Source: Acidobacteriota bacterium (GTDB taxonomy: Bacteria > Acidobacteriota > UBA890). Taken from it: 38,709 bases of DNA. Location: NCBI GenBank assembly GCA_002731215.1, contig PCAP01000067.1, forward strand, positions 1 to 38,709, given 5' to 3'. Shown here in pieces: positions 1-8,089 of the stretch. The notes beneath the pieces were generated by a model. That model was not told the origin of the DNA, made no database searches, and was given only the letters and a program-made list of their open reading frames with translations. Within the stretch, counting starts at the first letter, position 1. Each line of letters starts with the position of its first letter. Made by a program: the position numbers and the translations under genes.

Positions 1-309
1 CAGTTTGTGGGAGCGCTAGCTGTAACATGCAGCGCAGCCCGTACTCTTCCATTGAAGTGACTTTCATGAAACACCTCAGAGTAGACCTTGGAGGCGTTGC
101 TTGACTCGATCACAGAACTCACTGTGAACACTACTAATGATAAGAAGGCAGTCTAAGAAAACCTGAAGAAAAAGTCAACTTTTAGATGGCTGCGTCTATG
201 CACCCTGCAGGTTGGCAAAACAGCCCAAGCAGATGTGTCCGGGCTGAGGTAATTCATATGCGGTAGTTGAGTTAAGGAAAGAGGCTTACCAGGAGATCAC
301 GGAAAGCTA
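1..309. other. Non-coding or unresolved left edge
   Basis: No convincing gene is visible here. A short open stretch on the plus strand (3-104) reaches the window edge but shows no recognisable protein, so it could be the tail of a gene or noise. A small AT-rich inverted repeat lies at 170-183 (AAAAGT, two-base loop, ACTTTT). Read on the minus strand it is followed by a short T run, so it could be a weak terminator for the gene ending at 310. The stem is nearly all A/T, so this is only a suggestion. Confidence 0.3.
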
Positions 310-1038
310 CTAGTACTTCTTCGACCAGGGGTACTTGGCGCTCTTGCGAGTCTCTGGTTGATAGTGCGACAGCGTTTTGATGTAGCCGAACTCTTTGGGG
401 AACGAAAGTTCGTATATCTCCGGGTTGACCTCGTCATCAAGGCAGACCTTTTTGGCTTGCCACCCTGCTCGGGTCATAAGAAGCCCTGCATTCTCAGGCT
501 CATTCTCTGGTGCCCGGGTGCAGACAAGTGGTCCATCTAAAACGGCTGCTGGCTCTAGGTAGTACTGAAAATCCGTTTCCTCAAACTCACCATTCAATAC
601 TGCTTCCCAGAAGGCCGTCAGACCTATTGCGATCGCTTGGCACGAGTTGGGGTCGAAGGCAGGCTCAGGTTCCGGTTCCTCGCCGTCCGACTTAGCATTA
701 GTTGCAGGAGCTTCGACGGCCTCTTCTGCTGCGGGCGCTTTAGTCTCGGGCGCTTCAGTGGCCTCTTCGACTGCGGGTGCTTCAGTCTCGGCAACTGCCC
801 GTGTTTCCTCTTCGAACTCGGGCTCCGAATCTGCAGTCGTCTTCTGCAGGTCGCAGTCCTTACAGCGCCACTCGCCGTCTACCTCTTCGACATGCTCGTG
901 TAAGCAGATTTCCTGGTAGTGAGAGATCTCCGCTTCAAGCGCATTTCGTTCCTCTACTTGGTTCTCATCCTTCAGGAGGTTAAGCGCTTTCTGGGCGCGG
1001 TAACGGTGGTCGCGTAGCTCTCGAGATTCGAGTTCCAT
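310..1038 (-). CDS. Acidic hypothetical protein with putative zinc ribbon
   Basis: A 242-residue protein I do not recognise. The N-terminus (1-42) is charged and probably helical. It is followed by a likely metal-binding knuckle: Cys45, His47/His49, then Cys59-x2-Cys62 after a Gly-Glu-Trp-Arg turn, resembling a short zinc ribbon. Residues 73-127 are low-complexity Glu/Ala/Pro and include a 14-residue tandem duplication (84-111). The C-terminal part (128-242) is more ordinary globular sequence ending in a basic tail. No signal peptide is apparent, so it is probably cytoplasmic. The ATG at 1038 is preceded on the minus strand by an AGGAAA about 13 bases upstream. It is transcribed away from the TPR/NHL gene. 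The function is unknown; a zinc-ribbon adaptor with a flexible acidic linker is a structural guess only. Confidence 0.65.
   Translation of the reverse strand: MELESRELRDHRYRAQKALNLLKDENQVEERNALEAEISHYQEICLHEHVEEVDGEWRCKDCDLQKTTADSEPEFEEETRAVAETEAPAVEEATEAPETKAPAAEEAVEAPATNAKSDGEEPEPEPAFDPNSCQAIAIGLTAFWEAVLNGEFEETDFQYYLEPAAVLDGPLVCTRAPENEPENAGLLMTRAGWQAKKVCLDDEVNPEIYELSFPKEFGYIKTLSHYQPETRKSAKYPWSKKY
706..789 (-). repeat. Tandem 42-bp duplication inside the acidic protein
   Basis: Two adjacent 42-bp units encode 14-residue Glu-Thr-x-Ala-Pro-Ala-x-Glu-Glu-Ala-x-Glu-Ala-Pro repeats (residues 84-97 and 98-111). The DNA copies are still similar: within them the segments 729-750 and 771-792 match at about 19 of 22 bases. 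This suggests a fairly recent duplication in a flexible linker. Confidence 0.6.
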
Positions 1039-1339
1039 GGATTCGCGGGGTTTTCCTAGAGGGTTTCTTTGGCTGGCTTCACTCGATCTCGGTGGCGTCC
1101 GTTGGCGCGTTGTCAGTCGCCATCTCCGAGTTTCACAGCATTTCGGTAAACGGTTAAAGCAGACAGTCGTTATCGTAGCTGTGACTCAAGAGACAGGAAG
1201 CATAGCATTCAAGCTACGTTCGTGCGGACGCTCGGCAGTCTAGATTGCAGAGTTATATACCCCGCTATTGAGTGCCTCTAGGTGAGTAGCGTATAACCTT
1301 TATGGTTACTTGATTAAAATCGTAGTTGGGAGTAACTAC
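1039..1339. promoter_or_regulatory. Divergent intergenic region, promoters expected
   Basis: This region separates the minus-strand acidic protein from the plus-strand TPR/NHL gene and must carry at least the promoter for each. A TATATA-like element lies near 1253-1259, but no convincing -35 partner is visible. A small hairpin (TAACC, five-base loop, GGTTA; 1294-1308) ends just before a TTG at 1310. That argues against 1310 as the translation start, because a GGGAG at 1328-1332 points to the TTG at 1340. No open frame here looks coding. Confidence 0.35.
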
Positions 1340-2650
1340 TTGAGCCATTCATGCACAACGATACGTTCTCTGATTGTCGGTTTTCTGGCAGTCGCGGGGC
1401 TCATTGTGGGTTCGACTGCCGACGGGGGGGTTGTTGAGTCGCCCCGCCAATATGCTGAAGAGCATTACAACGCTGCTGAGGCTATGCTTGCGGATGGAGA
1501 CGCTGAAGAAGCGCTCCAACTTTTTGCTGCGATTGTCGACAACTTCCCGAGGACTCAATACCCGTTGCTTTCCTGGCGTGCGGCAGCCAACCTGCGTGCC
1601 GGGCAGATCGAGATTGATCTGGGCCGTGTCGATGCCGGTACAGCTCGCTTCGTCGACGTGATTGACGGTGAACCCCCCTCTGTTTGGACGACAAGAGCAC
1701 GGCTAGGCCTAGCCAAGACTTTGCTATGGAACCGCGAGTGGCAGGCTGCTGCACGCTTGCTGCAAACTATTGTCGATGTTTCGGGAACAAGCGGCCCAGA
1801 ATCCGACATTATTGCCTACCGCGACGCCGAGGACCGGCTCACCCTCTTGCATCGTCTGTGGTTGCGTGCTGAGGCGGGCGAGAGACCTTGGCAGCAGGCT
1901 GGTCGTTACCCAGTTGATTTCACGTTTGATCGCCCGATAGGGATCGCTGCTGGCATTAATGGAGTGCTGGTGACTGATGAAGGGAATGATTCAGCTGTCT
2001 TTTTTGATTCCGTTGGCACCGCTGCTTCTTTCCGTGTTGCTGACCCACAACGGCCATGGTGGGGGACATCCGCGAACGGCTTTATAGCAGCGGGATCGAT
2101 GGTGAGCGCTCCATTAAGGACCAAGTCGTTCCAATTTGTCTATTCTGAAAGTTCTCGACAGCGACCGCTCGATGACATCCGTGCCGGTGCAGGCATGCCG
2201 GATGGTGGTTGGTACTTAGTCGATAGCGAATACCGGGGCGTGATGCGCTTTGAGCGGGATGGCACGTACGACCGCATTCTCGATACGGGTGCCAACAGTG
2301 AACCGGTTGACCTGGACCGCGGTCCTCGTGGTCGCCTATTCGTTATTGAAGAACGAAGGCGTGAAGTCTTGATTTTTGACGCTGACGGTGTTCTGTCGGC
2401 AGGTTTTGCGTATCACGATTGGCGCGAACCATATGCTCTGGCGGTTGATTCGATTGGCTATGTCTATGTGCTCGATCGTAGCCTTAAAAGGATTGACGTA
2501 TTCGACCAGGATGGCGGCTTTTTGTGGAACCTCGGGCCGGTCTTGCCGGGCGGAATAGAACTTGATGACCCGCGCGACCTCACGGTTGACAGTACGGGCC
2601 GTATCTTGATTGCGGACCGAGGGCTAAGAACCGTACTGGTGGTTGAATGA
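1340..2650 (+). CDS. Secreted TPR and NHL beta-propeller protein
   Basis: The predicted protein is 436 residues. A signal-peptide-like hydrophobic segment spans residues 8-26. It is followed by TPR-like helical repeats (about 36-180), with typical patterns such as Ala-Glu-Glu-Ala-Leu-Gln-Leu-Phe. From about 195 to the end come repeated Asp/Gly-rich strands of an NHL-type beta-propeller (for example Val-Asp-Ser-x-Gly-Tyr-Val-Tyr-Val-Leu-Asp and Val-Asp-Ser-Thr-Gly-Arg-Ile-Leu-Ile-Ala-Asp). I chose the TTG at 1340 because GGGAG lies seven bases upstream; a TTG at 1310 would add ten residues but has no ribosome site. The stop overlaps the next start by ATGA, so the two are translationally coupled. 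NHL propellers and TPRs are protein-interaction scaffolds, so a periplasmic scaffold is likely. No enzyme motif is seen. Confidence 0.85.
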   Translation: MSHSCTTIRSLIVGFLAVAGLIVGSTADGGVVESPRQYAEEHYNAAEAMLADGDAEEALQLFAAIVDNFPRTQYPLLSWRAAANLRAGQIEIDLGRVDAGTARFVDVIDGEPPSVWTTRARLGLAKTLLWNREWQAAARLLQTIVDVSGTSGPESDIIAYRDAEDRLTLLHRLWLRAEAGERPWQQAGRYPVDFTFDRPIGIAAGINGVLVTDEGNDSAVFFDSVGTAASFRVADPQRPWWGTSANGFIAAGSMVSAPLRTKSFQFVYSESSRQRPLDDIRAGAGMPDGGWYLVDSEYRGVMRFERDGTYDRILDTGANSEPVDLDRGPRGRLFVIEERRREVLIFDADGVLSAGFAYHDWREPYALAVDSIGYVYVLDRSLKRIDVFDQDGGFLWNLGPVLPGGIELDDPRDLTVDSTGRILIADRGLRTVLVVE

Positions 2651-4911
2651 GGAACTTTGTTGAGGATGTCTGCCTAGATGTGCTCAGGGTGGGGCTCAGT
2701 GTAGTTTCCAATTCCTACGTGCTTGTCCTGTTGTCTATTTTTTTGGCAGTGGTTCCTGCGGAAGCCCAACAGGTAAATGAGCGCATGCGCTCAACCTTTG
2801 CACGGGCTGAGATGCTTTACCGGACGGCCGAGCCGGATCAGGCGATCGAACCGCTTACAGATGTCATTGAGGCGTTGTTATCCAATGCGATGAGCGGGGA
2901 CATAGATGATGAGGGCCAAGCACTTTTGGTCAGGAGCCTTGCCTATCGGGCCGATGCCCTGATTTTTGCAGGAGAACGCGACGTTGCTGAATCTGATCTT
3001 GAGCAATTGCTGACTTTATATCCGCGGGTTTCAATTGAAGGATTTCGCCTTTCAGACGTTGGTGCAGACCGCTTCCAGCGTGCTGAGGCTCGGTTGGTAG
3101 GAACACTGACGCTTTCAGCAGCACCGTTAAGTGCACGTATTTTCGTTGATGGAGAGCAGCTACCAGAGGGTATTACCAGCTACGACTTGCTTGCCGGTAC
3201 CCACTTCATAGAAGCGTCGCTTCCAGGTTTTACTCGCCAGGTGCAGGAAGTGGAAATTCGAGCAGACCGGTCCACCGAGGCCGAAATTGTACTCGAGCGA
3301 ATCTCAGCGGTGGTCAGGCTGATGACGCGTCCTGTTGGTGCGACCGTCCTGATCGATGGCAAGGTTGTGGGCGAAACCTCTGGGATGCCACCGCGCGATT
3401 GGGTACCAACGGGTGACGCAGTGAGATATCCGCGTGGGGAATTTTCCTCGGTTATGGAAGTCGAGGGCCTCATGCCAGGGCAACATGAGGTGGAAGTCAT
3501 CCTCGATGGATACCGGACTTTCAGCGCGCCATTGACTATCCCTGATCTGGCCGATTATCAGGTCGGGAGCATCATCATGACTGCCAATCTTGGCCTCGTG
3601 TTGCTGCGGGACCTTGCGTCTGATTCCGAGGTTTGGGTCGATGGGCGCCGAACTCAGCCCGAAGCACCTCTACGTTCAGGTGATGAAGAAACGCTGAATT
3701 CAAATGCCTATCGGCTTTCATTGGAACCCGGGGAATATCGCATCACCGTTAGCCGGGCTGATGCTGGAGTGTTCGAAGAAATGGTGACGGTCGCCGATCG
3801 GCGCAGTGTAGCGCTTAGCGTCCGCCTTCGCCCAGCCCTGACTTTTCTTGGTGTTTTGGGCTCTGACCGGCTAGGGGCGGAAACACTCGAGACCACGCTG
3901 CGTGGTTCGTTCACAGAGTTGAATTATTGGGCCTTTCTAGATCGCACCGATGATGCAGAGGGGATTTTGCAACGGACAGGTGCCACGGAGGATCGACTGC
4001 GGGCAGCGGTGGGAGAAGGAACGACTAGCCCAAGCCCGTTCGATTGGCAGCGGCTTCAAACAACAGTCAGCCGGGAGCTTCCCGGGTCGATATTTGTTCT
4101 CGGCGTGCTTGATGATAGCGAATTGGCGGCCGACGCTGACCTTTGGATATGGCCTTCAGCTCCGGGCCCCGCGGTTGCTGAGCGTGTGCGAGTCTCGTTG
4201 GCTGATGGGGACATGCTTGAAGCGTTATCCACTAACTTGTCAGGAACTATGACGTTTCAACGGTCGTGGACTGGAATAGATCTTATTGACAGTGGAATCG
4301 CTATGTCTCCGGTAGTTGCAGCAGTTGTACGAAATGGACCTGCTGCAGAGGCTGGAGTGAGGACCGGTGACCAACTTGTTACCGTTGCCGGTAACAAAGT
4401 CGCAACAGCTGAAGGGGCGGGAAATTGGTTTGCCACTTTTCCCCCGAGCTCTATGGTTGCGCTTGGCATGGCCGGGCCGAATGGCGAACGCACAGTCGAG
4501 TTAAGAATGGGAGCTACGCCCACCGTGGTAAACCCGTCGGAGGGCGATCGGTTCTACTCAGTGGTTTGGGCAATGAGCGCTGCGGCTGCGGGACAGCGGG
4601 ACGTTGCGGTTCCAGCTTGGCTGGTGGAACTTAATCAGGCGGCAGTTTTTATGCACGTGAGCGATTGGGAGGCTGCTGTTCGAATGCTAACCAATCTGCA
4701 AGCGCCCGAGGTTACCGGCGTTGGGTATGGGTTGGCGCAGTACTGGCTTGGTGTAGCACTTAGTGAGATTGGGGACCTCGACGGCGCCCGGGCTGCTTTT
4801 GAGCGCTCTCTGAGCCAGCCTGATGCCCGCTACTTAACCAACGATGGGCTTTTTCTCGCCCCGATGGTGCGAGCCCGCCTTATTGCTCTTGGAAGTACGA
4901 ACAACCGCTAA
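2647..4911 (+). CDS. Secreted PEGA/PDZ/TPR multidomain protein
   Basis: A 754-residue exported protein. Hydrophobic residues 22-38 followed by Ala-Glu-Ala|Gln-Gln near 40 look like a signal peptide and cleavage site. Domains in order: TPR-like helices (about 44-125); three PEGA-type beta modules (about 150-215, 219-310, 312-397), each with the Val-x-Val-Asp-Gly or Leu-x-Pro-Gly-x-Tyr/His pattern; a central region of unknown fold (400-545); a PDZ domain (about 550-625) with the Gly-Pro-Ala-Ala-Glu-Ala-Gly-Val-x-x-Gly-Asp ligand loop; and a C-terminal TPR (about 655-745). PEGA modules are usually found on envelope surfaces, and PDZ domains bind C-terminal peptides. It overlaps the upstream gene by four bases and the downstream gene by one, so it sits in a coupled operon. 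It has no protease triad, so it is probably a scaffold. Confidence 0.85.
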   Translation: MRNFVEDVCLDVLRVGLSVVSNSYVLVLLSIFLAVVPAEAQQVNERMRSTFARAEMLYRTAEPDQAIEPLTDVIEALLSNAMSGDIDDEGQALLVRSLAYRADALIFAGERDVAESDLEQLLTLYPRVSIEGFRLSDVGADRFQRAEARLVGTLTLSAAPLSARIFVDGEQLPEGITSYDLLAGTHFIEASLPGFTRQVQEVEIRADRSTEAEIVLERISAVVRLMTRPVGATVLIDGKVVGETSGMPPRDWVPTGDAVRYPRGEFSSVMEVEGLMPGQHEVEVILDGYRTFSAPLTIPDLADYQVGSIIMTANLGLVLLRDLASDSEVWVDGRRTQPEAPLRSGDEETLNSNAYRLSLEPGEYRITVSRADAGVFEEMVTVADRRSVALSVRLRPALTFLGVLGSDRLGAETLETTLRGSFTELNYWAFLDRTDDAEGILQRTGATEDRLRAAVGEGTTSPSPFDWQRLQTTVSRELPGSIFVLGVLDDSELAADADLWIWPSAPGPAVAERVRVSLADGDMLEALSTNLSGTMTFQRSWTGIDLIDSGIAMSPVVAAVVRNGPAAEAGVRTGDQLVTVAGNKVATAEGAGNWFATFPPSSMVALGMAGPNGERTVELRMGATPTVVNPSEGDRFYSVVWAMSAAAAGQRDVAVPAWLVELNQAAVFMHVSDWEAAVRMLTNLQAPEVTGVGYGLAQYWLGVALSEIGDLDGARAAFERSLSQPDARYLTNDGLFLAPMVRARLIALGSTNNR

Positions 4912-5903
4912 TGCTAGTGAAGCCTCTACGTTATTTGGATGCTCACGCCTTGCGGTGCGCGTTGCCCATGGATGTTGCTATCGACGCCATCGAGGCCGTG
5001 ATGCATGCGGCGGGGAACGGAGATGCTGAGGCTCCCGTCCGTACCATGCAATCGGTCATGCGGCCTGGCAAAGAAGACTTTGTCTTTGTTGTTATGCCAA
5101 GCGTATGGAGAGGGCGCCAAGCTGCAGCAGCTAAGATCGTCTCTAACGTACCCGACAATCCCCTCGAAAATCGTGCCACTGTTCAGGGGGTAGCGGTGAT
5201 GTTTGATGTCGAGACCGGTTCGCCGAGTCTCATAGTAGACGCCGCCACGTTAACCACGATTCGAACTGGGGCTGTGGTCGGTCTAGCAACCCGTTTTCTC
5301 GCTCGATCGTCATGCAATGTGCTTGGGATCATCGGTACCGGTGGAATTGCTGCCGACCTGGTCAAAGGGGTTGCCGCCGTGCGGGGGATCGACCGGGTAC
5401 TCGTCAATGATATTCGCCCCATTGTTGCTGCTACCTTTGCGGAACAGATCCCGTTTGATGCTCAAGTTGTCAATGACAACGACGAACTCGCTTCACGATC
5501 GGACATACTAATTACTGCTACGTCGGCGACCGATCCGGCTATCTCGGCAGGGACGGTGCAGCCCGGCACACACATCAACGCGGTCGGAAACTTTTCGCCC
5601 ACTGGTCGTGAGATCCCCGGCGCAGTAGTCGCCGCGTCCACCCGCTATGTTGACGACATTAACAATGCTATGGAAGAAGCTGGTGAATTCATCTTAGCTG
5701 CGTCGGAAGGGCTGATTCCACCAGGCGCTGGTGGCATCACTGGCGACCTTCAAGGGCTGGTCCTCGGCAAAGCTGTACCACGCACCAATGAAGAAGAAAT
5801 TACCCTATTCAAGACTGTAGGAACCGCACTCTCCGATGTTGCAGGCTTGTCTGCAGCTGCAGTTGCAGCGGAGGCAGAGGATCTTGGCGTCGTGTTGACC
5901 TAA
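4911..5903 (+). CDS. Ornithine cyclodeaminase/mu-crystallin family enzyme
   Basis: At 330 residues this is the normal length for the ornithine cyclodeaminase/mu-crystallin family of NAD(P)-dependent imine-forming or imine-reducing enzymes. Visible family features are Lys75 in an Ala-Lys-Ile-Val-Ser motif, Thr-Ile-Arg-Thr-Gly-Ala at 116-121, a Rossmann Gly-Thr-Gly-Gly-Ile-Ala at 142-147, and a late Asp-Asp-x-x-x-Ala-x-Glu-Glu-Ala-Gly-Glu block. Family members include ornithine cyclodeaminase, alanine dehydrogenase and ketimine reductases. The substrate cannot be assigned from sequence alone. The ATG overlaps the previous stop (TAATG), so it is co-translated with two exported scaffold proteins, an unusual partnership for a cytoplasmic amino-acid enzyme. 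Confidence 0.9.
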   Translation: MLVKPLRYLDAHALRCALPMDVAIDAIEAVMHAAGNGDAEAPVRTMQSVMRPGKEDFVFVVMPSVWRGRQAAAAKIVSNVPDNPLENRATVQGVAVMFDVETGSPSLIVDAATLTTIRTGAVVGLATRFLARSSCNVLGIIGTGGIAADLVKGVAAVRGIDRVLVNDIRPIVAATFAEQIPFDAQVVNDNDELASRSDILITATSATDPAISAGTVQPGTHINAVGNFSPTGREIPGAVVAASTRYVDDINNAMEEAGEFILAASEGLIPPGAGGITGDLQGLVLGKAVPRTNEEEITLFKTVGTALSDVAGLSAAAVAAEAEDLGVVLT

Positions 5904-5967
5904 CATTCCACCTACTAAGATTTTCGCTCTGCTGTTGAGCAACGTGGCGAGTTGCTATGTACGCTTC

Positions 5968-7140
5968 TTACGCGTCGGCAGCGATCTCGGGTGGAGCGCC
6001 CCTCATCATATCAATGAAGCGATCGAAGAGAGGCGCCGCATCATGTGGTCCCGGGGCTGCCTCGGGGTGATATTGGACCGCAAGAATTGGCCAGTCCTTG
6101 TGCCTGATCCCTTCAAGTGTCCCGTCGTTGAGGTTCAACCGCGTGACTACAAAGCCGCTTTTCTCAAGGCTGTCGGGATTGACGGCAAAGCCATGGTTTT
6201 GAGAGGTGATCTCGACTGCACTGGTGGCTAGGACGCGGACTGGATGATTGGCTCCATGGTGGCCGAACTTTAGCTTGAAAGTTGTTCCGCCGGCTGCCTG
6301 ACCAATGATTTGGTGGCCCAAACATATCCCAAGCATTGGTAGTTTGCCGAACAGGTGCTTAGCTGCCTCGATACCATAGTCGACGGTTGCTGGGTCCCCC
6401 GGGCCGTTTGACAGTAAGACCCCATCCGGTTGGCGCTCGAGTACTTCTTCGGGAGGTGTGTTGGCCGGAACAACTGTGACCTGACATCTTCGCGCCCGTA
6501 GAGATCGTAGGATGTTCCACTTAACACCGAAGTCGTAGACTACGACCGAAAGGATATCTCCGTCGGTTCCGTCTGCAGGTTGTGGGCGAAATGCAGCGGG
6601 GTCATCTTCTACGCCAGGCGTTCCGTTCCATTCGTAAGGACCATCGCAGGTTACCGACGGCACCAAATCCTGCCCTTCCATCGACGAAATCTGCTGTGCT
6701 CGTTTGACAGCGGCGCCTAGATCCACTTCACCTTGGACGATAACGCCACGCATAACGCCTTCCTGGCGTAGCCTAGTGGTCAAGTCACGTGTGTCGATGC
6801 CCTCGATCCCTGGGACGCCTGCTTCAGCCAGGTAGTCACTAAGCGAAGCTTCGGATCGCCAATTGCTCGGTTGCCCCGTGAGTTCGCGCACGATGAAACC
6901 TTCGGCATGGATTGCGTTGCTTTCTGCATCGGCCGCGTTTATGCCGTAGTTGCCAATCTGTGGCGTCGTCATCGTGACGATTTGACCCTTGTATGAAGGA
7001 TCGGTGAGGATTTCCTGATAGCCTGTCATCCCGGTGTGGAAAACAACTTCACCTGCAGCCTGATCGGTAGCCCCAAAACTACGACCAGGGTAAGCGGTAC
7101 CGTCTTCCAGAACCAACCAGGCTGTGCCACCAATAATCAT
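5968..7140 (-). CDS. carA: Carbamoyl-phosphate synthase small subunit
   Basis: The glutamine-hydrolysing subunit of carbamoyl-phosphate synthase, which passes ammonia to CarB for pyrimidine and arginine synthesis in the cytoplasm. The N-terminal domain opens with the typical Leu-Val-Leu-Glu-Asp-Gly-Thr and has Thr-Gly-Met-Thr-Gly-Tyr-Gln-Glu. The class I glutamine amidotransferase domain follows, with nucleophile Cys273 in Gly-Ile-Cys-Leu-Gly-His-Gln and partners His358 and Glu360 in Gln-Tyr-His-Pro-Glu. Its 390 residues match the family. All catalytic residues are present. carB is not in the window, so the two subunits are not adjacent on the downstream side. The ATG at 7140 lacks an obvious Shine-Dalgarno, but the protein start fits the family. 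It is convergent with the cyclodeaminase gene. Confidence 0.97.
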   Translation of the reverse strand: MIIGGTAWLVLEDGTAYPGRSFGATDQAAGEVVFHTGMTGYQEILTDPSYKGQIVTMTTPQIGNYGINAADAESNAIHAEGFIVRELTGQPSNWRSEASLSDYLAEAGVPGIEGIDTRDLTTRLRQEGVMRGVIVQGEVDLGAAVKRAQQISSMEGQDLVPSVTCDGPYEWNGTPGVEDDPAAFRPQPADGTDGDILSVVVYDFGVKWNILRSLRARRCQVTVVPANTPPEEVLERQPDGVLLSNGPGDPATVDYGIEAAKHLFGKLPMLGICLGHQIIGQAAGGTTFKLKFGHHGANHPVRVLATSAVEITSQNHGFAVNPDSLEKSGFVVTRLNLNDGTLEGIRHKDWPILAVQYHPEAAPGPHDAAPLFDRFIDMMRGAPPEIAADA

Positions 7141-7257
7141 GAGGCGAGCGTAACACGCTGTCCATAAACCCTCGATCTGGAGCTAAACGGGCGCAGGGGA
7201 GTACTTTCAGCCGGGTGTCACCAATAAGATGGCTAGCGACCTCAGGGCACGATAAAG

Positions 7258-7271
7258 TACTCTTTAGAGTA
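7258..7271. promoter_or_regulatory. Inverted repeat in the carA / Fe-S carrier intergenic region
   Basis: TACTCT and AGAGTA arms of six bases are separated by TT. The repeat lies about 44 bases before the Fe-S carrier start and about 118 bases before the carA start on the other strand. It is well placed for an operator near the -10/-35 region of the Fe-S carrier gene. I do not recognise it as a known IscR-type site. Confidence 0.35.
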
Positions 7272-7314
7272 GGGTCTAGAGGACGCCCTGATTAGTTTTC
7301 GAAGGAGTCAATCC

Positions 7315-7716
7315 ATGGGTTCCAGCACCGAGGCACAGGCACCTGAAACGGCGCCTGGGCCGCAGCTTTCACCCAACCAGCTCATCATTTTCACGCCTGC
7401 AGCGGTGGGAAAGGTCATTAGTTTTGCACAGACCAGCCCCGAGGCCGAGGGCAAACAGCTTCGCCTCTATGTGCAGGGGGGCGGGTGCTCGGGCTTCGAG
7501 TACGGTTTTAAATTCGACGAGCGCAAGGAAGGTGACTATGTTCTGCCGCAAGGCCATGGAGAAGAGAGCATCGAGGTTCTCGTTGATCCGTTCAGTTTGC
7601 CGTTTCTCCAGAGTTGCACCATTGACTACTACGAAGACTTTGCGGGCAGTGGCTTCAAGGTAAGCAACCCGAACGCTACTGGTACCTGTGGTTGCGGACA
7701 CTCCTTCTCAACGTAG
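7315..7716 (+). CDS. erpA: A-type iron-sulfur cluster insertion protein (ErpA/IscA-like)
   Basis: A 133-residue A-type carrier that holds Fe-S clusters and hands them to apoproteins. The three conserved cysteines are Cys58 (Gly-Gly-Gly-Cys-Ser-Gly-Phe) and Cys125/Cys127 in the C-terminal Gly-Thr-Cys-Gly-Cys-Gly-His-Ser-Phe. The core is preceded by about 22 extra, probably disordered residues. The ATG has a strong GAAGGAG at 7301-7307. ErpA, IscA and SufA cannot be told apart reliably by sequence alone; the lone position, away from isc or suf genes, favours ErpA. Some HesB-like relatives carry selenocysteine, but here all three positions are Cys. It faces the Rieske gene tail-to-tail with only 23 bases between them. 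Confidence 0.9.
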   Translation: MGSSTEAQAPETAPGPQLSPNQLIIFTPAAVGKVISFAQTSPEAEGKQLRLYVQGGGCSGFEYGFKFDERKEGDYVLPQGHGEESIEVLVDPFSLPFLQSCTIDYYEDFAGSGFKVSNPNATGTCGCGHSFST

Positions 7717-7739
7717 GTTACGAGTTCGTCAGCGTTCAA

Positions 7740-8045
7740 TCAGAGCTTTATGTGGATGTCTTCGCCCTCGATGCGAACTTCGTAGGTATCGACGCTTTGT
7801 CCAGGCATGCCTTTACATTCGCCAGTGGTCATGCTGTATTCCCAGCCGTGCCATGGGCAGGTGACGGTGCCGTCGGTGCAAATGCCGTCACCGAGTGGGC
7901 CACCACGGTGAATGCAAGTGTTGTCGAGCGCGTGAAAAGTACCGTCGACGTTGAACAGAGCGATGGCCACTCCATTCACTTCGCAAACTCGGCCTTCGCC
8001 TGAAGGAATGTCGTTGGCCTTTGCAGCCCATGTAAAATCGGACAT
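7740..8045 (-). CDS. Rieske [2Fe-2S] ferredoxin
   Basis: A compact 101-residue soluble Rieske protein. The cluster ligands are complete: Cys44-x-His46 and, 16 residues later, Cys63-x2-His66 in Cys-Pro-Trp-His-Gly-Trp-Glu-Tyr. The length and lack of a membrane anchor match ferredoxin components of dioxygenases or NirD-like proteins rather than the Rieske subunit of a bc1 complex. The electron-transfer partner is unknown, since no oxygenase or nitrite reductase lies nearby. A very strong AAGGAGGAG (complement of 8053-8061) sits seven bases before the ATG. It is divergent from ubiE with a very short shared upstream region. Confidence 0.92.
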   Translation of the reverse strand: MSDFTWAAKANDIPSGEGRVCEVNGVAIALFNVDGTFHALDNTCIHRGGPLGDGICTDGTVTCPWHGWEYSMTTGECKGMPGQSVDTYEVRIEGEDIHIKL

Positions 8046-8089
8046 TCTAATGCTCCTCCTTCTGGGTTGTGCAACTCGCGGATTTTGTC

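Noticed and set aside
637-983. Long plus-strand frames opposite the acidic protein gene.
   Set aside because: They are antisense to the Ala/Glu/Pro repeat region, where biased codons keep other frames open; their translations are Ser/Arg/Ala-rich with no domain features.
1310-1339. TTG at 1310 as the start of the TPR/NHL gene.
   Set aside because: It has no ribosome site and a hairpin ends just before it, while the TTG at 1340 has GGGAG at ideal spacing.
5938-5956. AGCAAC / GTTGCT inverted repeat between the cyclodeaminase and carA as a bidirectional terminator.
   Set aside because: Six pairs with a seven-base loop and no T run on either strand; too weak to annotate.
7315-7716. Considering the A-type carrier as a HesB-like selenoprotein, since such proteins exist.
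   Set aside because: All three conserved positions are ordinary Cys codons.
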